A DNA stretch of 64,000 bases from assembly GCF_001426865.1 (NCBI RefSeq), contig NZ_LMFO01000029.1, forward strand, positions 471,335-535,334, written 5' to 3'. This document shows, piece by piece, positions 25,066-33,337 of this stretch. The stretch comes from Paenibacillus sp. Root52 (lineage in GTDB: Bacteria > Bacillota > Bacilli > Paenibacillales > Paenibacillaceae). Numbering within the stretch: position 1 is the first letter of the stretch; each line of letters begins with the position of its first letter. The notes beneath the pieces are model-generated. The model saw only the letters and a program-made list of their open reading frames with translations, did no database searches and was not told the DNA's origin. The translations under genes were made by a program, and so were the position numbers.

Positions 25066-26754
25066 ATGACGAAACGGGTAGTTCTGTTGGAGGATGGTAC
25101 GGCAGAGATGAAGGGGCTTATAGGCAGTCAAGGAGCCGGTCTTTCTGAGTTACTTCATGCTGGCTGGCCAATCCCAGCCGGGTTCGCTGTAACAACGGAA
25201 TGCTGTCGCGAGTTCAGTACCCGTCTTGGACATTCTTCAACTGATGCAGCTCAGGAGGTGGAAATTGCGATCCATCATTTGGAACAGCGCACGGGTAAGC
25301 TCTTCGGTGATGCTAAGACACCGCTTCTACTTTCCGTTATGCCGAGTGAAGTTCGTTCCACAACGAATGAACGGGAGTCGTTCCTTTATGTTGGCCTTAA
25401 CGATGTGACGGTGGAAGGGCTCGCTGACCAAACGCAAGATCGCTGTTATGCACTTCATTGTTATCGAAGCTTATTGCAGGACTTTGGTTATTTGGTACAT
25501 GGAATTCCGTATGAATTATTTGGCGAGTTCATAAGTGAGCCTGAGATACAGGACGAACTTGAATTAGAACGCATCATCACCGAACACAAAATAATAATTG
25601 AAATTCATGGCAGGACACCATTTCCTCAAGATGTGAAGTCTCAACTCCATGAAGCGCTGGGAGCCTTCTCCCATTCACATTGCAGTCCAGTCCTGGTACA
25701 GGTAATGGTGAATGAGGAATATGGAGAGCATATGAGTTCAGAAGCAGCATGCAAGACGGCTGTCGATATGGTGAGTGAAGGTTTGATTACAAAAGAAGAA
25801 GCTTTATTGCGAATAGAGCCATCACAAGTGACGGAATTAATCGAATGCATAGAGCAGCCTTCACAGCAATCATTGGCCGTGCAACAGTTGCTTGAATGGG
25901 CTGATGAGGTGAGGTCTGTATTGGTGCTTGCCAATGTAAACCATCCAAGGGATGGTGTCCTCGCACGAGCGTTAGGAGCAGAAGGGATAGGACAGTGTCA
26001 GATCGAGACAATGCTGTTATCACCATCCCGAATCCATTTTGTCCAGAAGATGATCACAGCTGACAACGAATACGAACGTAGACGTGGGGTAGAACGTTTG
26101 CTCCCGATGCTGCAAGCAGACTTTGAGCATTTTTTTGAAGTGATGGATGGTTATCCGGTAACGATTAATCTGCTAGACCCGGCATGGGATGAACGATTGC
26201 TTGATGTCGAAGCTGATATGCTCGATATGCAGATTGAAGCGATTTTTCGCGCAGCCTTAAAAACTATTCGTCAGGGACTATGGGTACGACCCGAAATTTT
26301 GATTCCATCTGTAAGCGATTCCAATGAATTGCAGCGATTGAGGGAGCTGGTGGATCATATAGCTGACCAGATTTTGGGCGAGGAAAAAAGGCATTGTCTG
26401 TATAAAGTAGGTACAACTATAGAAATTTCTAGAGCGGGCACAATCGCAACTCAAATGGCTCGCCATGCTGACTTTTTCTCATTCAGAGCGTTGGATGTTC
26501 AAGAAAATAAAAATCTTGTGGAAATGAGCGTTGTTAAGGGTAAAGCCCGTAAACCGTATCTCAGGTCAGGGGTCTGTGGAGAACAAGCTGCGAATGCAGA
26601 TACGATTGCTTACTGCCATCGCATAGGATTAGATTATGTGAGCTGTTCCCCAGAGCAAGTTCCGTTTGCACGAATTGCAGCTGCGCAAGCGGCGATTAGA
26701 GAACAGAAGCAGGGCAAGAGCATACAGAATCATGATATTTCAACGACAGCGTAA
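25066..26754 (+). CDS. Degenerate pyruvate phosphate dikinase (PPDK)-like protein
   Basis: 562 residues from ATG 25066, behind GGGAGA (25053-25058); full PPDK is about 870-900. The N-terminal opening GLIGSQGAGLSELLHAGWPIPAGFAVTTECC matches the PPDK nucleotide domain. AACKTAVDMVSEGLI, NHPRDGVLARALGAEGIGQCQIETM, RIHFVQKMI, LPVTI-like YPVTINLLDP and VCGEQAANADTIAYCHRIGLDYVSCSP match the domain joints and C-terminal PEP barrel. Missing are the SVRSGARVSMPGMMDT nucleotide loop, the GTGVAFTRNP ... MLQTR stretch, and the whole central phospho-His swivel domain with its TSHAA motif. It cannot run the normal dikinase reaction. It may bind PEP or pyruvate, or act as a regulator. Confidence 0.75.
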   Translation: MTKRVVLLEDGTAEMKGLIGSQGAGLSELLHAGWPIPAGFAVTTECCREFSTRLGHSSTDAAQEVEIAIHHLEQRTGKLFGDAKTPLLLSVMPSEVRSTTNERESFLYVGLNDVTVEGLADQTQDRCYALHCYRSLLQDFGYLVHGIPYELFGEFISEPEIQDELELERIITEHKIIIEIHGRTPFPQDVKSQLHEALGAFSHSHCSPVLVQVMVNEEYGEHMSSEAACKTAVDMVSEGLITKEEALLRIEPSQVTELIECIEQPSQQSLAVQQLLEWADEVRSVLVLANVNHPRDGVLARALGAEGIGQCQIETMLLSPSRIHFVQKMITADNEYERRRGVERLLPMLQADFEHFFEVMDGYPVTINLLDPAWDERLLDVEADMLDMQIEAIFRAALKTIRQGLWVRPEILIPSVSDSNELQRLRELVDHIADQILGEEKRHCLYKVGTTIEISRAGTIATQMARHADFFSFRALDVQENKNLVEMSVVKGKARKPYLRSGVCGEQAANADTIAYCHRIGLDYVSCSPEQVPFARIAAAQAAIREQKQGKSIQNHDISTTA

Positions 26755-26886
26755 ATATCAAATATGAACGATTGAGGGGTATGCTTAACACTACATGTTA
26801 TAATGTGGCTGTTCGCATATCTCTTTTTTATCGGAGAATGAATTAAGCTGTACTTGTCATTTATACATAAGAGGGGAGACAGTAAC

Positions 26887-27453
26887 ATGACCACTCCGAA
26901 CATACGAAACGTTCCAACACAAGCGGTGTTTATAGATCGTGATGGCACAATTGGAGGTTCAGACAAGATTGAATATCCTGGCGAGATGCAATTGTTTGAT
27001 GGTGTGGCGGAATCAATCAGCACATTATCACAGCATGGATTCAAATTATTTGGCTTTACGAACCAGCCTGGTATAACAGCAGGACATTCCACAGTCGAAG
27101 CTTTTCAACAAGAGATGAAGCACTTCGGGATCGAGCATACGTATGTGTGTCCTCATCCGGCTCATGAACAGTGTAAATGTCGCAAACCGAGACCTGATAT
27201 GTTGATCCAAGCAGCAGAAGATCATCAACTGAAGCTCGAACAGTGTATTGTCATTGGCGACCGTTGGTCAGACATGGTTGCGGCACGTGTTGCAGGGTGT
27301 CTATGCATACTCGTTATGACGGGTGCAGGTATGCGTGCATTGGAAGAAGACCGGTTTCGATGGGACACCATGGAAGCAGACTATGTAGCCACTGATTTTA
27401 ACGATGCGGTAAAGTGGATTATGCAGAGAAGAGTTCAACCTATGCAAGAATAA
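26887..27453 (+). CDS. HAD-superfamily IIIA phosphatase (GmhB/HisB-like)
   Basis: 188 residues from ATG 26887, behind GAGGGGAGA; an earlier in-frame ATG overlaps that site. HAD motif I is FIDRDGTIGG (about 16-25), motif II FTNQPGI (near 57), motif III Lys in RKPRPDML (near 103), and motif IV GDRWSDMVAA (near 125). A zinc loop CPHPAHEQCKCRKP is typical of GmhB and the HisB phosphatase. Such enzymes remove a phosphate from heptose bisphosphate, histidinol phosphate or related sugars. Neither heptose nor histidine genes lie nearby, so the substrate is open. It follows the PPDK-like gene by 132 bases, with a TATAAT at 26799-26804 between them. Confidence 0.82.
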   Translation: MTTPNIRNVPTQAVFIDRDGTIGGSDKIEYPGEMQLFDGVAESISTLSQHGFKLFGFTNQPGITAGHSTVEAFQQEMKHFGIEHTYVCPHPAHEQCKCRKPRPDMLIQAAEDHQLKLEQCIVIGDRWSDMVAARVAGCLCILVMTGAGMRALEEDRFRWDTMEADYVATDFNDAVKWIMQRRVQPMQE

Positions 27454-27635
27454 GTAACAAAATAGAGCATTACAGCTTGCGTTTGTATACATCAATGCAG
27501 ATTCTATTGACATTGTCAGCCTTATCCGCAGTTTTGCGCCCGAACCACCATGGAATACATACCGCGAAACTGTTATACTGAAATATGCGTTTTGTAAACA
27601 GAACGTAAAATTTCGGATAAGGGTTGAAAACGACC

Positions 27636-29573
27636 ATGTATAATTCTAAATACGAACGGATATCATCACGAACATTATTTGTCGTGTTATTTATCCTCTT
27701 GCTGCTGAAGCTCACGCTTTTGCGGTATTTCTTTTTCCAAGGCCTTTCTGGCATTGGATTGCTCACCGATACGCTTGGTGCTCTAACCGTGGTCTGTGTG
27801 CTTGATTTAATTGTACCTAAGCGCTGGAAACGTATGGTGTACGGGGGCTTTAATCTGATTTTCTCGCTCGTACTGTTTGCGGCAACGTTATATAACGTGC
27901 ATTTTAGCTCAGTACCCACGTACACAGCACTAAGTGAATTAGGTCAGGTGGCTCAAGTACGAGGCAGTATCGGACCTCTCATTCGACCTGTGCATTTTAT
28001 GTTTTTTGTGGATATCGTGCTTGCACTGCCACTTTGGTTTATCCTACGCTCTAGACGTACTTCCCGTAGTCAAGGAAGTTATAGCAACAGTGGGCTAAGC
28101 TTTGGAAAAAGTCGTAGAAGATATTGGGGTAAGGTCGGAGTCGCACTTACGGCTGCATTTAGCATCGTTCTGTCAGGTAGCTTTATTGTCAAAGGTGAAA
28201 CGATTGATAATGAGCTGGTTCGAGCGGAGAATCTTGGTTTTCTTAACTACCAGGTGTCCTCAGCGATTCTGACGAGCAAAGAAAACGAAGCCATTGCTAA
28301 TGGCAACATTAATGAGACCATTGTGAAGATCAATCAGTTAGTGAGTCAATATCCATATCAAGATAAAACAAGTCACGGTTCTCCAGTTAAAGCTAAGTAT
28401 TTTGGTGAAGCCAAAGGCAGTAATCTGATTGTGTTACAACTAGAATCTTTTCAGAATTTTCCGATTCACGCTTCACTGGGTGGTCAGGTGTTAACACCCG
28501 TGTTGAACGAATTAGCGAGTGAAAGCTATTATTTCCCTCATTTCTTCCAACAAATTGGTCAAGGTAATACATCGGATGCTGAATTTATGTCGAACACATC
28601 AATCTATCCTACAGGCGTAGTTCCAATGTCTGCCGGATATAGTGACCGTGATTTACCTAGCTTACCGAAACTGCTTCGTGAGCGCGGATATCAGTCGGAG
28701 ACGTTTCATGGCAATGATGTGACGTTCTGGAATCGGAACAAGATGTACCCTGCGATTGGATTCGATCGGTATTTTGACAAACCAAGCTTCAAGAATGATC
28801 GATTTAATGATTTTGGTCCATCTGATGAAGAATTGTATCGTGTCGGTGTGGAGAAAATGACTGCACATCAAGCTGCGAACGAGCCGTTCTACGCACAGTT
28901 TATTACAGCATCGAGCCACTCACCGTTCAAAGTCCCTGCTGATCGGGCACGAATTACTGTCCCTGAGACAATTACGAACACATTGCTGCATGATTATTTG
29001 CAAGCTATCAATTATACCGATTATGCGGTTGGACAACTGATTAATGAATTAAAGGCTAGTGGACTGTGGGACAACACAACGTTAGTCATTTACGGCGATC
29101 ACTTCGGTCTGCCGGCAAATGATGAAATCACGAAACAGATTCAAGACAATCTGAATGTGCCATATGATGGGAATGTGAGTCGTTTTAATATCCCGCTAAT
29201 CATCCATACACCGCAGCAGTCTAAAGGGCAAGTGGTTGAACAGCCTGGAGGTCAGTTGGACATCATGCCAACGGTACTGAATTTGATGGGCGTATCGTTG
29301 CAAGAAGAGCAGTTTACGGCCTTTGGGCATGATCTGCTTAATATGGATCATAATGCATTTGGCATTCGCTATTATTTGCCGACAGGCTCATTTGTTAATA
29401 ATGAGATCATGTTTGTTCCTGGTGCAGGTTTCGATGATGGGAAGGCATATTCGATTACAACGTATGAACCTGTCACTGATCTGGAGCCGTATCGTGCCGA
29501 TTATGAGCATGTGCTCAGCTTAATGAAGCTGTCGGATGAGTATGTGAAGCTATTGCCTAAACGGGCACCCTAA
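27636..29573 (+). CDS. LtaS-family membrane sulfatase (lipoteichoic acid synthase-like)
   Basis: 645 residues from ATG 27636 (MYNSKYERI); a TTG at 27624 abuts the AAGGG site and is less likely. Five N-terminal membrane segments (about residues 12-185) lead to an extracellular sulfatase-fold domain. The metal/catalytic residues are Glu in LIVLQLESF, the nucleophile Thr312 in GQGNTSDAEF, His in TASSHSPF, and Asp-His in VIYGDHFG. LtaS-type enzymes polymerise glycerol phosphate from phosphatidylglycerol on the outer face of the membrane. Several paralogues (LtaS, YfnI, YqgS, YvgJ types) occur in Bacilli, so the exact role (main synthase, primase or stress enzyme) is undecided. It ends at a strong hairpin (29598-29630). 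Confidence 0.9.
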   Translation: MYNSKYERISSRTLFVVLFILLLLKLTLLRYFFFQGLSGIGLLTDTLGALTVVCVLDLIVPKRWKRMVYGGFNLIFSLVLFAATLYNVHFSSVPTYTALSELGQVAQVRGSIGPLIRPVHFMFFVDIVLALPLWFILRSRRTSRSQGSYSNSGLSFGKSRRRYWGKVGVALTAAFSIVLSGSFIVKGETIDNELVRAENLGFLNYQVSSAILTSKENEAIANGNINETIVKINQLVSQYPYQDKTSHGSPVKAKYFGEAKGSNLIVLQLESFQNFPIHASLGGQVLTPVLNELASESYYFPHFFQQIGQGNTSDAEFMSNTSIYPTGVVPMSAGYSDRDLPSLPKLLRERGYQSETFHGNDVTFWNRNKMYPAIGFDRYFDKPSFKNDRFNDFGPSDEELYRVGVEKMTAHQAANEPFYAQFITASSHSPFKVPADRARITVPETITNTLLHDYLQAINYTDYAVGQLINELKASGLWDNTTLVIYGDHFGLPANDEITKQIQDNLNVPYDGNVSRFNIPLIIHTPQQSKGQVVEQPGGQLDIMPTVLNLMGVSLQEEQFTAFGHDLLNMDHNAFGIRYYLPTGSFVNNEIMFVPGAGFDDGKAYSITTYEPVTDLEPYRADYEHVLSLMKLSDEYVKLLPKRAP

Positions 29574-29597
29574 TATGCAGTGTTCGGTATCATGCAA

Positions 29598-29630
29598 AAC
29601 GTCACCTGTATTCGTATGGGTGGCGTTTTT
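29598..29630 (+). terminator. Rho-independent terminator after the LtaS-like gene
   Basis: AAACGTCACC pairs with GGTGGCGTTT (one G-U), followed by a TTTTT run ending at 29630. Confidence 0.82.
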
Positions 29631-29675
29631 GGTTACTTTCATTCATCCGAATAACGGATAAGGAAGAGCTTTATT

Positions 29676-29703
29676 TTGAAACTGTAATTATTAATGTTAC
29701 AAT
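29676..29703 (+). promoter_or_regulatory. SigA-type promoter for the LLM oxidoreductase
   Basis: TTGAAA (29676-29681), 16-base spacer, TACAAT (29698-29703), about 80 bases before ATG 29784. Confidence 0.55.
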
Positions 29704-29783
29704 GGTATAAGAATTAATTTGGCGATACTTGGTTTAGATCTAATTAGAGACCCATATAGACACAGTGAGAGGAATGAATAGAT

Positions 29784-30791
29784 ATGAAATTAAGTGTGCT
29801 TGAACATGGACATATCAACGAAGGACGTACGGTGCAGGATACGCTTCAAGAGACGGTTACTCTTGCGAAGCAAGCTGATGAACTTGGCTTTTCGCGTTTC
29901 TGGATGTCAGAACATCATGGTGGCGGTGCACTTTCCTTTTCAAGTCCTGAAGTCATGATTGCGCATGTCGCTGCTCATACCGAACGTATTCGGGTAGGAT
30001 CAGGTGGCGTAATGCTGCCACATTATAGTGCATACAAGGTTGCAGAGAATTTCCGTCTCTTAGAGGCATTACATCCTGGTCGTATTGATCTTGGGATTGG
30101 TAGAGCACCTGGTGGGATGCCGATTGCAAGTCGAGCTCTCAATGAGGGGAAATCCTCTAACGTGCAATTTTTTCCGCAACAGATCGCAGATCTGGGTGGT
30201 TACTTTCATGAGCAATTGTCAGAGGATCATCGCTTTGCCTCTCTAGTAGCTGCTCCATCCGTGCCGACAGTGCCAGAGGTATGGCTGCTTGGCTCTAGCT
30301 CCGAAGGTGCAAGAATTGCAGCCGCGCAAGGAACGGCTTATGCGTTTGCTCAATTCTTTGGCACACCAGGCGGGGAAGAGGCCATGAAGCATTATCGTCG
30401 ACATTTCAAACCGTCGATCCTTAATGATCGACCTCATTCTATGATTGCTATCTCTGCGTTCTGTGCGGAGACTGAAGAGGAAGCGGCTGAGCTTGCTCGA
30501 AGCAATGAACTTTTCTTCTTACGCTTAGGCCGTGGGCTGGAACAGAGCTCATTTCCATCCTTAGAAACGGTTCATAATTATCCTTATACCGCTATGGAAA
30601 TGGAGCAGATTCGCCAGCGTCGTTCATTCTCGATCGTAGGGACACCGGATCAGGTGAAAGAGAAAATTACAGCAATGGCTGAGCGTCATGAAGCGGATGA
30701 AGTGATCATTGCCTCAGCAATTCATTCATTTGAAGCACGCCTGCGCTCATTCAGCTTGATTGCAGAAGCCTTCGGCTTAAAGAAGGATTAA
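29784..30791 (+). CDS. LLM-class flavin-dependent oxidoreductase (MsnO8/luciferase-like)
   Basis: 335 residues, the usual length of the bacterial luciferase-like monooxygenase subgroup that lacks a second subunit. Signatures are the N-terminal LSVLEHGHINEGRT, RFWMSEHHGGGALSFSSPEVMIAHVAAHTERIRVGSGGVMLPHYS, and RIDLGIGRAPGG for the TIM-barrel phosphate/flavin end, with PEVWLLGSSSEGARIAAAQGTAYAFAQFF near the middle and FSIVGTPDQVKEKI at the end. It probably uses FMNH2 and O2 in the cytosol on an unknown substrate. The start is ATG 29784, behind GTGAGAGGAATG. It stands alone, followed by an intergenic repeat. Confidence 0.9.
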   Translation: MKLSVLEHGHINEGRTVQDTLQETVTLAKQADELGFSRFWMSEHHGGGALSFSSPEVMIAHVAAHTERIRVGSGGVMLPHYSAYKVAENFRLLEALHPGRIDLGIGRAPGGMPIASRALNEGKSSNVQFFPQQIADLGGYFHEQLSEDHRFASLVAAPSVPTVPEVWLLGSSSEGARIAAAQGTAYAFAQFFGTPGGEEAMKHYRRHFKPSILNDRPHSMIAISAFCAETEEEAAELARSNELFFLRLGRGLEQSSFPSLETVHNYPYTAMEMEQIRQRRSFSIVGTPDQVKEKITAMAERHEADEVIIASAIHSFEARLRSFSLIAEAFGLKKD

Positions 30792-30824
30792 GCGATTATG
30801 TCGGGAATGTTATAGTATAAGTAT

Positions 30825-30928
30825 GTGTTTCCAAAGTCCGGTTATTTCTGCTGAATTCCATCTCCTGATACGGAGATATCGTCAGATATTCATCACAATC
30901 TCAATCGGGCTTTGGTAACAACCTCTAT
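30825..30928. repeat. Intergenic repeat family 1, copy F
   Basis: GTTTCCAAAGTCCG (30827-30840) and CGGGCTTTGGTAAC (30906-30919) are inverted ends. They are followed by ACAACCTCTATA, the family terminus seen at 9545 and 24941. It lies directly against the 5' end of the phosphatase gene. Confidence 0.6.
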
Positions 30929-30946
30929 AAGAGAGGAAGGATTCAC

Positions 30947-31708
30947 ATTCGTAGATGTGTTATAAGTGATATTCATGGCTGTTACGACGAATTCAATGCC
31001 CTACTTCACCATGTGAGCTATGATTCGGTTCAGGATGAATTAATTTTACTTGGAGACTATGTAGATCGGGGGCCTCAGAGCAGACAGGTCGTTGATCAGA
31101 TCATGAAGCTTAAGGAACGTCATTCTATCATTGCGCTGAAGGGAAATCATGATGCGATGATGGTCAAAGCATTGACCAATGATATCAAGGAATATGATAG
31201 CCACTGGATTCGCAATGGTGGGTTACAGACACTTGCTAGTTATGTAGACCATGTCATAACATGGGACGAGAGTGAATTGGCCTGGGGCGCCTATCATGAA
31301 GCCAAAGTGTGGGTGCGCAACCACTATAGCCATCATCTTCAGTTTCTGGATCAACTTCCGTTGGTATATGAAATTCCGGGCTATGTGTTTGTACATGCTG
31401 GGATTAATCCTGACGTACCGGATTGGCGCAAACAGCCAGAGAGTGACTTTATGTGGATTCGGGAACCTTTCTACTCCAGACCTACGGCAATTGAGGAAAC
31501 GGTGGTCTTTGGGCATACGCCTGTGAAATATCTGCACGATGAGATGGGCATTTGGTTCGCTTCAACGGGAGATAAGATTGGTATCGACGGTGGATGCGCT
31601 TATGGTGCTCAATTGAATATGCTTATGATCAGGGAAGATGGCAGCCTACAGACGTTCTTTGTGAAAAAAGCGGAGAACCCAGAGAACCCAGAGGACGTGG
31701 ATCTTTAA
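30947..31708 (+). CDS. PrpE-like Ser/Thr or bis-tetraphosphatase metallophosphoesterase (probable ATT start)
   Basis: If translation starts at ATT 30947, the protein is 253 residues (initiator, then RRCVISDIHGCYDEFNALL), close to B. subtilis PrpE (244). The metallophosphatase motifs are all present: SDIHG (7-11), LLGDYVDRGP (near 37), LKGNHD (near 67), and FGHTPVKYL (near 188). No ATG, GTG or TTG exists in this frame between the stop at 30866 and GTG 31013, and a start at 31013 would lose the SDIHG metal ligands. AGAGGAAGG (30932-30940) is six bases before ATT 30947. PrpE-type enzymes hydrolyse phosphoprotein or Ap4A-like substrates. Confidence 0.78.
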   Translation: MRRCVISDIHGCYDEFNALLHHVSYDSVQDELILLGDYVDRGPQSRQVVDQIMKLKERHSIIALKGNHDAMMVKALTNDIKEYDSHWIRNGGLQTLASYVDHVITWDESELAWGAYHEAKVWVRNHYSHHLQFLDQLPLVYEIPGYVFVHAGINPDVPDWRKQPESDFMWIREPFYSRPTAIEETVVFGHTPVKYLHDEMGIWFASTGDKIGIDGGCAYGAQLNMLMIREDGSLQTFFVKKAENPENPEDVDL

Positions 31709-31795
31709 CGTGTGAGCATTGCTTATCTAGGTTTCATATGCTAATTTATAAGTTTATGTCATGTCATTATACATACGATAACGAAGCTGAGGGGA

Positions 31796-32131
31796 ATGAA
31801 ATACATTTTGGCTATTTATAATTTAGATCAATTGCAACATCATATTTTACTCTGTAATGGTGGTACCTGTATGCGCAACGAGGGGGAGGAAGTTACTCAG
31901 GCTGTGCGAGATGAGATCAAGAACCTTGGGGCGAGTGAATTTATTCATACGACACGGACACGTTGCAACGGACGCTGTGATGATGCATGTGTGACGATTG
32001 TGTACCCACAAGGGGATTGGTATGGCAAAATGACACCGGATTCAGGGAGAGCTCTTGTTCAGGCTCTGTGTGAAGGTGAGCGTCTAGAGAGCCATCTTAT
32101 CGCTAATGTTGCGACAACAACTGCAAAATAG
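31796..32131 (+). CDS. Thioredoxin-like (2Fe-2S) ferredoxin
   Basis: About 111 residues. The shethna-type 2Fe-2S ferredoxin pattern is clear: HHILLCNGGTCMRNEGEEV near residue 18 and TRCNGRCDDACVTIVYPQG near 55-72, giving C-x4-C and C-x3-C-x3-C spacing as in thioredoxin-like ferredoxins (NuoE-C-like). It carries electrons in the cytosol. The start is uncertain. ATG 31796 is only a base or two from GAGGGG, whereas TTG 31808 (MAIYNLDQLQHH) has better spacing and an N-terminus more like relatives that I recall. Partners are not apparent. It is followed by an inverted repeat and the ppaC promoter. Confidence 0.83.
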   Translation: MKYILAIYNLDQLQHHILLCNGGTCMRNEGEEVTQAVRDEIKNLGASEFIHTTRTRCNGRCDDACVTIVYPQGDWYGKMTPDSGRALVQALCEGERLESHLIANVATTTAK

Positions 32132-32160
32132 AGACTAATGATCTATATCATTGGGACTTG

Positions 32161-32182
32161 AATGATTGTCTTGAGAATCATT
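32161..32182. promoter_or_regulatory. Fur-like inverted repeat upstream of ppaC
   Basis: AATGATT (32161-32167) and AATCATT (32176-32182) are perfect inverted half-sites with an 8-base spacer, about 25 bases before the -35. The TGAGAATCATT half resembles Fur boxes, but the spacing is not the standard 7-1-7. Confidence 0.35.
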
Positions 32183-32206
32183 TGCAATGAATACGGTGTA
32201 AGGGGA

Positions 32207-32235
32207 TTGGAATTAAGCCCTTTTAACGCTATAAT
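32207..32235 (+). promoter_or_regulatory. SigA-type promoter of ppaC
   Basis: TTGGAA (32207-32212), exactly 17 bases, then TATAAT (32230-32235). The start codon at 32302 is 67 bases downstream. Confidence 0.75.
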
Positions 32236-32301
32236 CAGTAAGGGTATGAATTATAAACGACATTGATTATTCTAAATCAGAATTGACGGAGGGCTATCAA
32301 T

Positions 32302-33234
32302 ATGGAAAAAGCGTTAATCTTCGGACACAAAAATCCTGACACGGACACGATCTGTTCAGCAATTGCTTATGCGGATCTCAAAGCAAAATTAGGTCATGAG
32401 GTTGAAGCGGTTCGTCTTGGAGAAGTGAATGGTGAAACTCAGTTTGCACTGGATCATTTCAAAGTAGAAGCGCCTCGTTTGATCAAAACGGCAGCGAATG
32501 AAGTAAACAAAGTCATTCTGGTTGACCACAATGAGCGTCAGCAAAGTGTTAGTGATATCGAAGAAGTAACTGTGGTAGAAGTTATTGACCACCACCGTAT
32601 TGCTAACTTTGAGACAAGCCAACCATTGTATTTCCGTGCAGAGCCTGTAGGCTGTACTGCTACAATTCTAAATAAAATGTACAAAGAGAACGGTGTAGAG
32701 ATCAGCGCACCAATTGCTGGACTTATGCTGTCTGCTATTATCTCTGACTCCCTGTTGTTTAAATCGCCAACTTGCACGGAGCAAGATGTAGCGGCTGCAC
32801 GTGAACTGGCTGCTATTGCTGGTGTAGATGCAGACAGCTACGGATTGGACATGCTCAAAGCAGGTGCTGATCTGAGTCAAAAAACGATTGCTGAATTGAT
32901 TTCTTTGGATGCCAAAGAATTCGTAATGGGTCAAGCAAAAGTTGAAATTGCACAAGTTAACGCTGTTGACGTTAACGATGTACTTGTGAAAAAAGCTGAA
33001 TTGCAAGCTGCAATTGAAGCAATCATCTCTAGTAAAGGTCTTGACCTCTTCGTATTTGTTGTAACAGATATCCTCAACAACGATTCTGTTGCTCTTGCAT
33101 ACGGCGCTTCTACGATTGCAGTGGAAAAAGCGTACAATGTATCGTTGGCTGATAGTCAGGCTCTTCTGAAGGGTGTAGTATCTCGTAAATCACAGATTGT
33201 TCCGGTTCTGACAGAAGCATTTAACAGTCTGTAA
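32302..33234 (+). CDS. ppaC: Manganese-dependent inorganic pyrophosphatase
   Basis: A 310-residue family II (DHH) pyrophosphatase that hydrolyses PPi to two Pi in the cytosol and so pulls biosynthetic reactions forward. The metal ligands are visible: HKNPDTD (residues 9-15), ILVDHNE (near 75), and EVIDHHR (near 96-100). The C-terminal substrate clamp has the VVSRKSQIVP motif (SRKKQ type). The start is ATG 32302, behind CGGAGGGC. Codon use here is more biased and cleaner than in its neighbours, consistent with high expression, as is the near-consensus promoter at 32207-32235. The hairpin at 33279-33317 ends transcription. Confidence 0.96.
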   Translation: MEKALIFGHKNPDTDTICSAIAYADLKAKLGHEVEAVRLGEVNGETQFALDHFKVEAPRLIKTAANEVNKVILVDHNERQQSVSDIEEVTVVEVIDHHRIANFETSQPLYFRAEPVGCTATILNKMYKENGVEISAPIAGLMLSAIISDSLLFKSPTCTEQDVAAARELAAIAGVDADSYGLDMLKAGADLSQKTIAELISLDAKEFVMGQAKVEIAQVNAVDVNDVLVKKAELQAAIEAIISSKGLDLFVFVVTDILNNDSVALAYGASTIAVEKAYNVSLADSQALLKGVVSRKSQIVPVLTEAFNSL

Positions 33235-33278
33235 TAACCGTCTGATGTTTGGTACATGAGTATCATATCCATCAATCA

Positions 33279-33317
33279 AGCCTGTTCTGATCTCTCATGG
33301 GTCAGGACAGGCTTTTA
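33279..33317 (+). terminator. Rho-independent terminator after ppaC
   Basis: AGCCTGTTCTGA (33279-33290) pairs with TCAGGACAGGCT (33302-33313), with one G-U, followed by TTTATT. It lies just ahead of the IF-3-like ribosome site. Confidence 0.8.
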
Positions 33318-33337
33318 TTATGAAGGAGGTCATAAGT

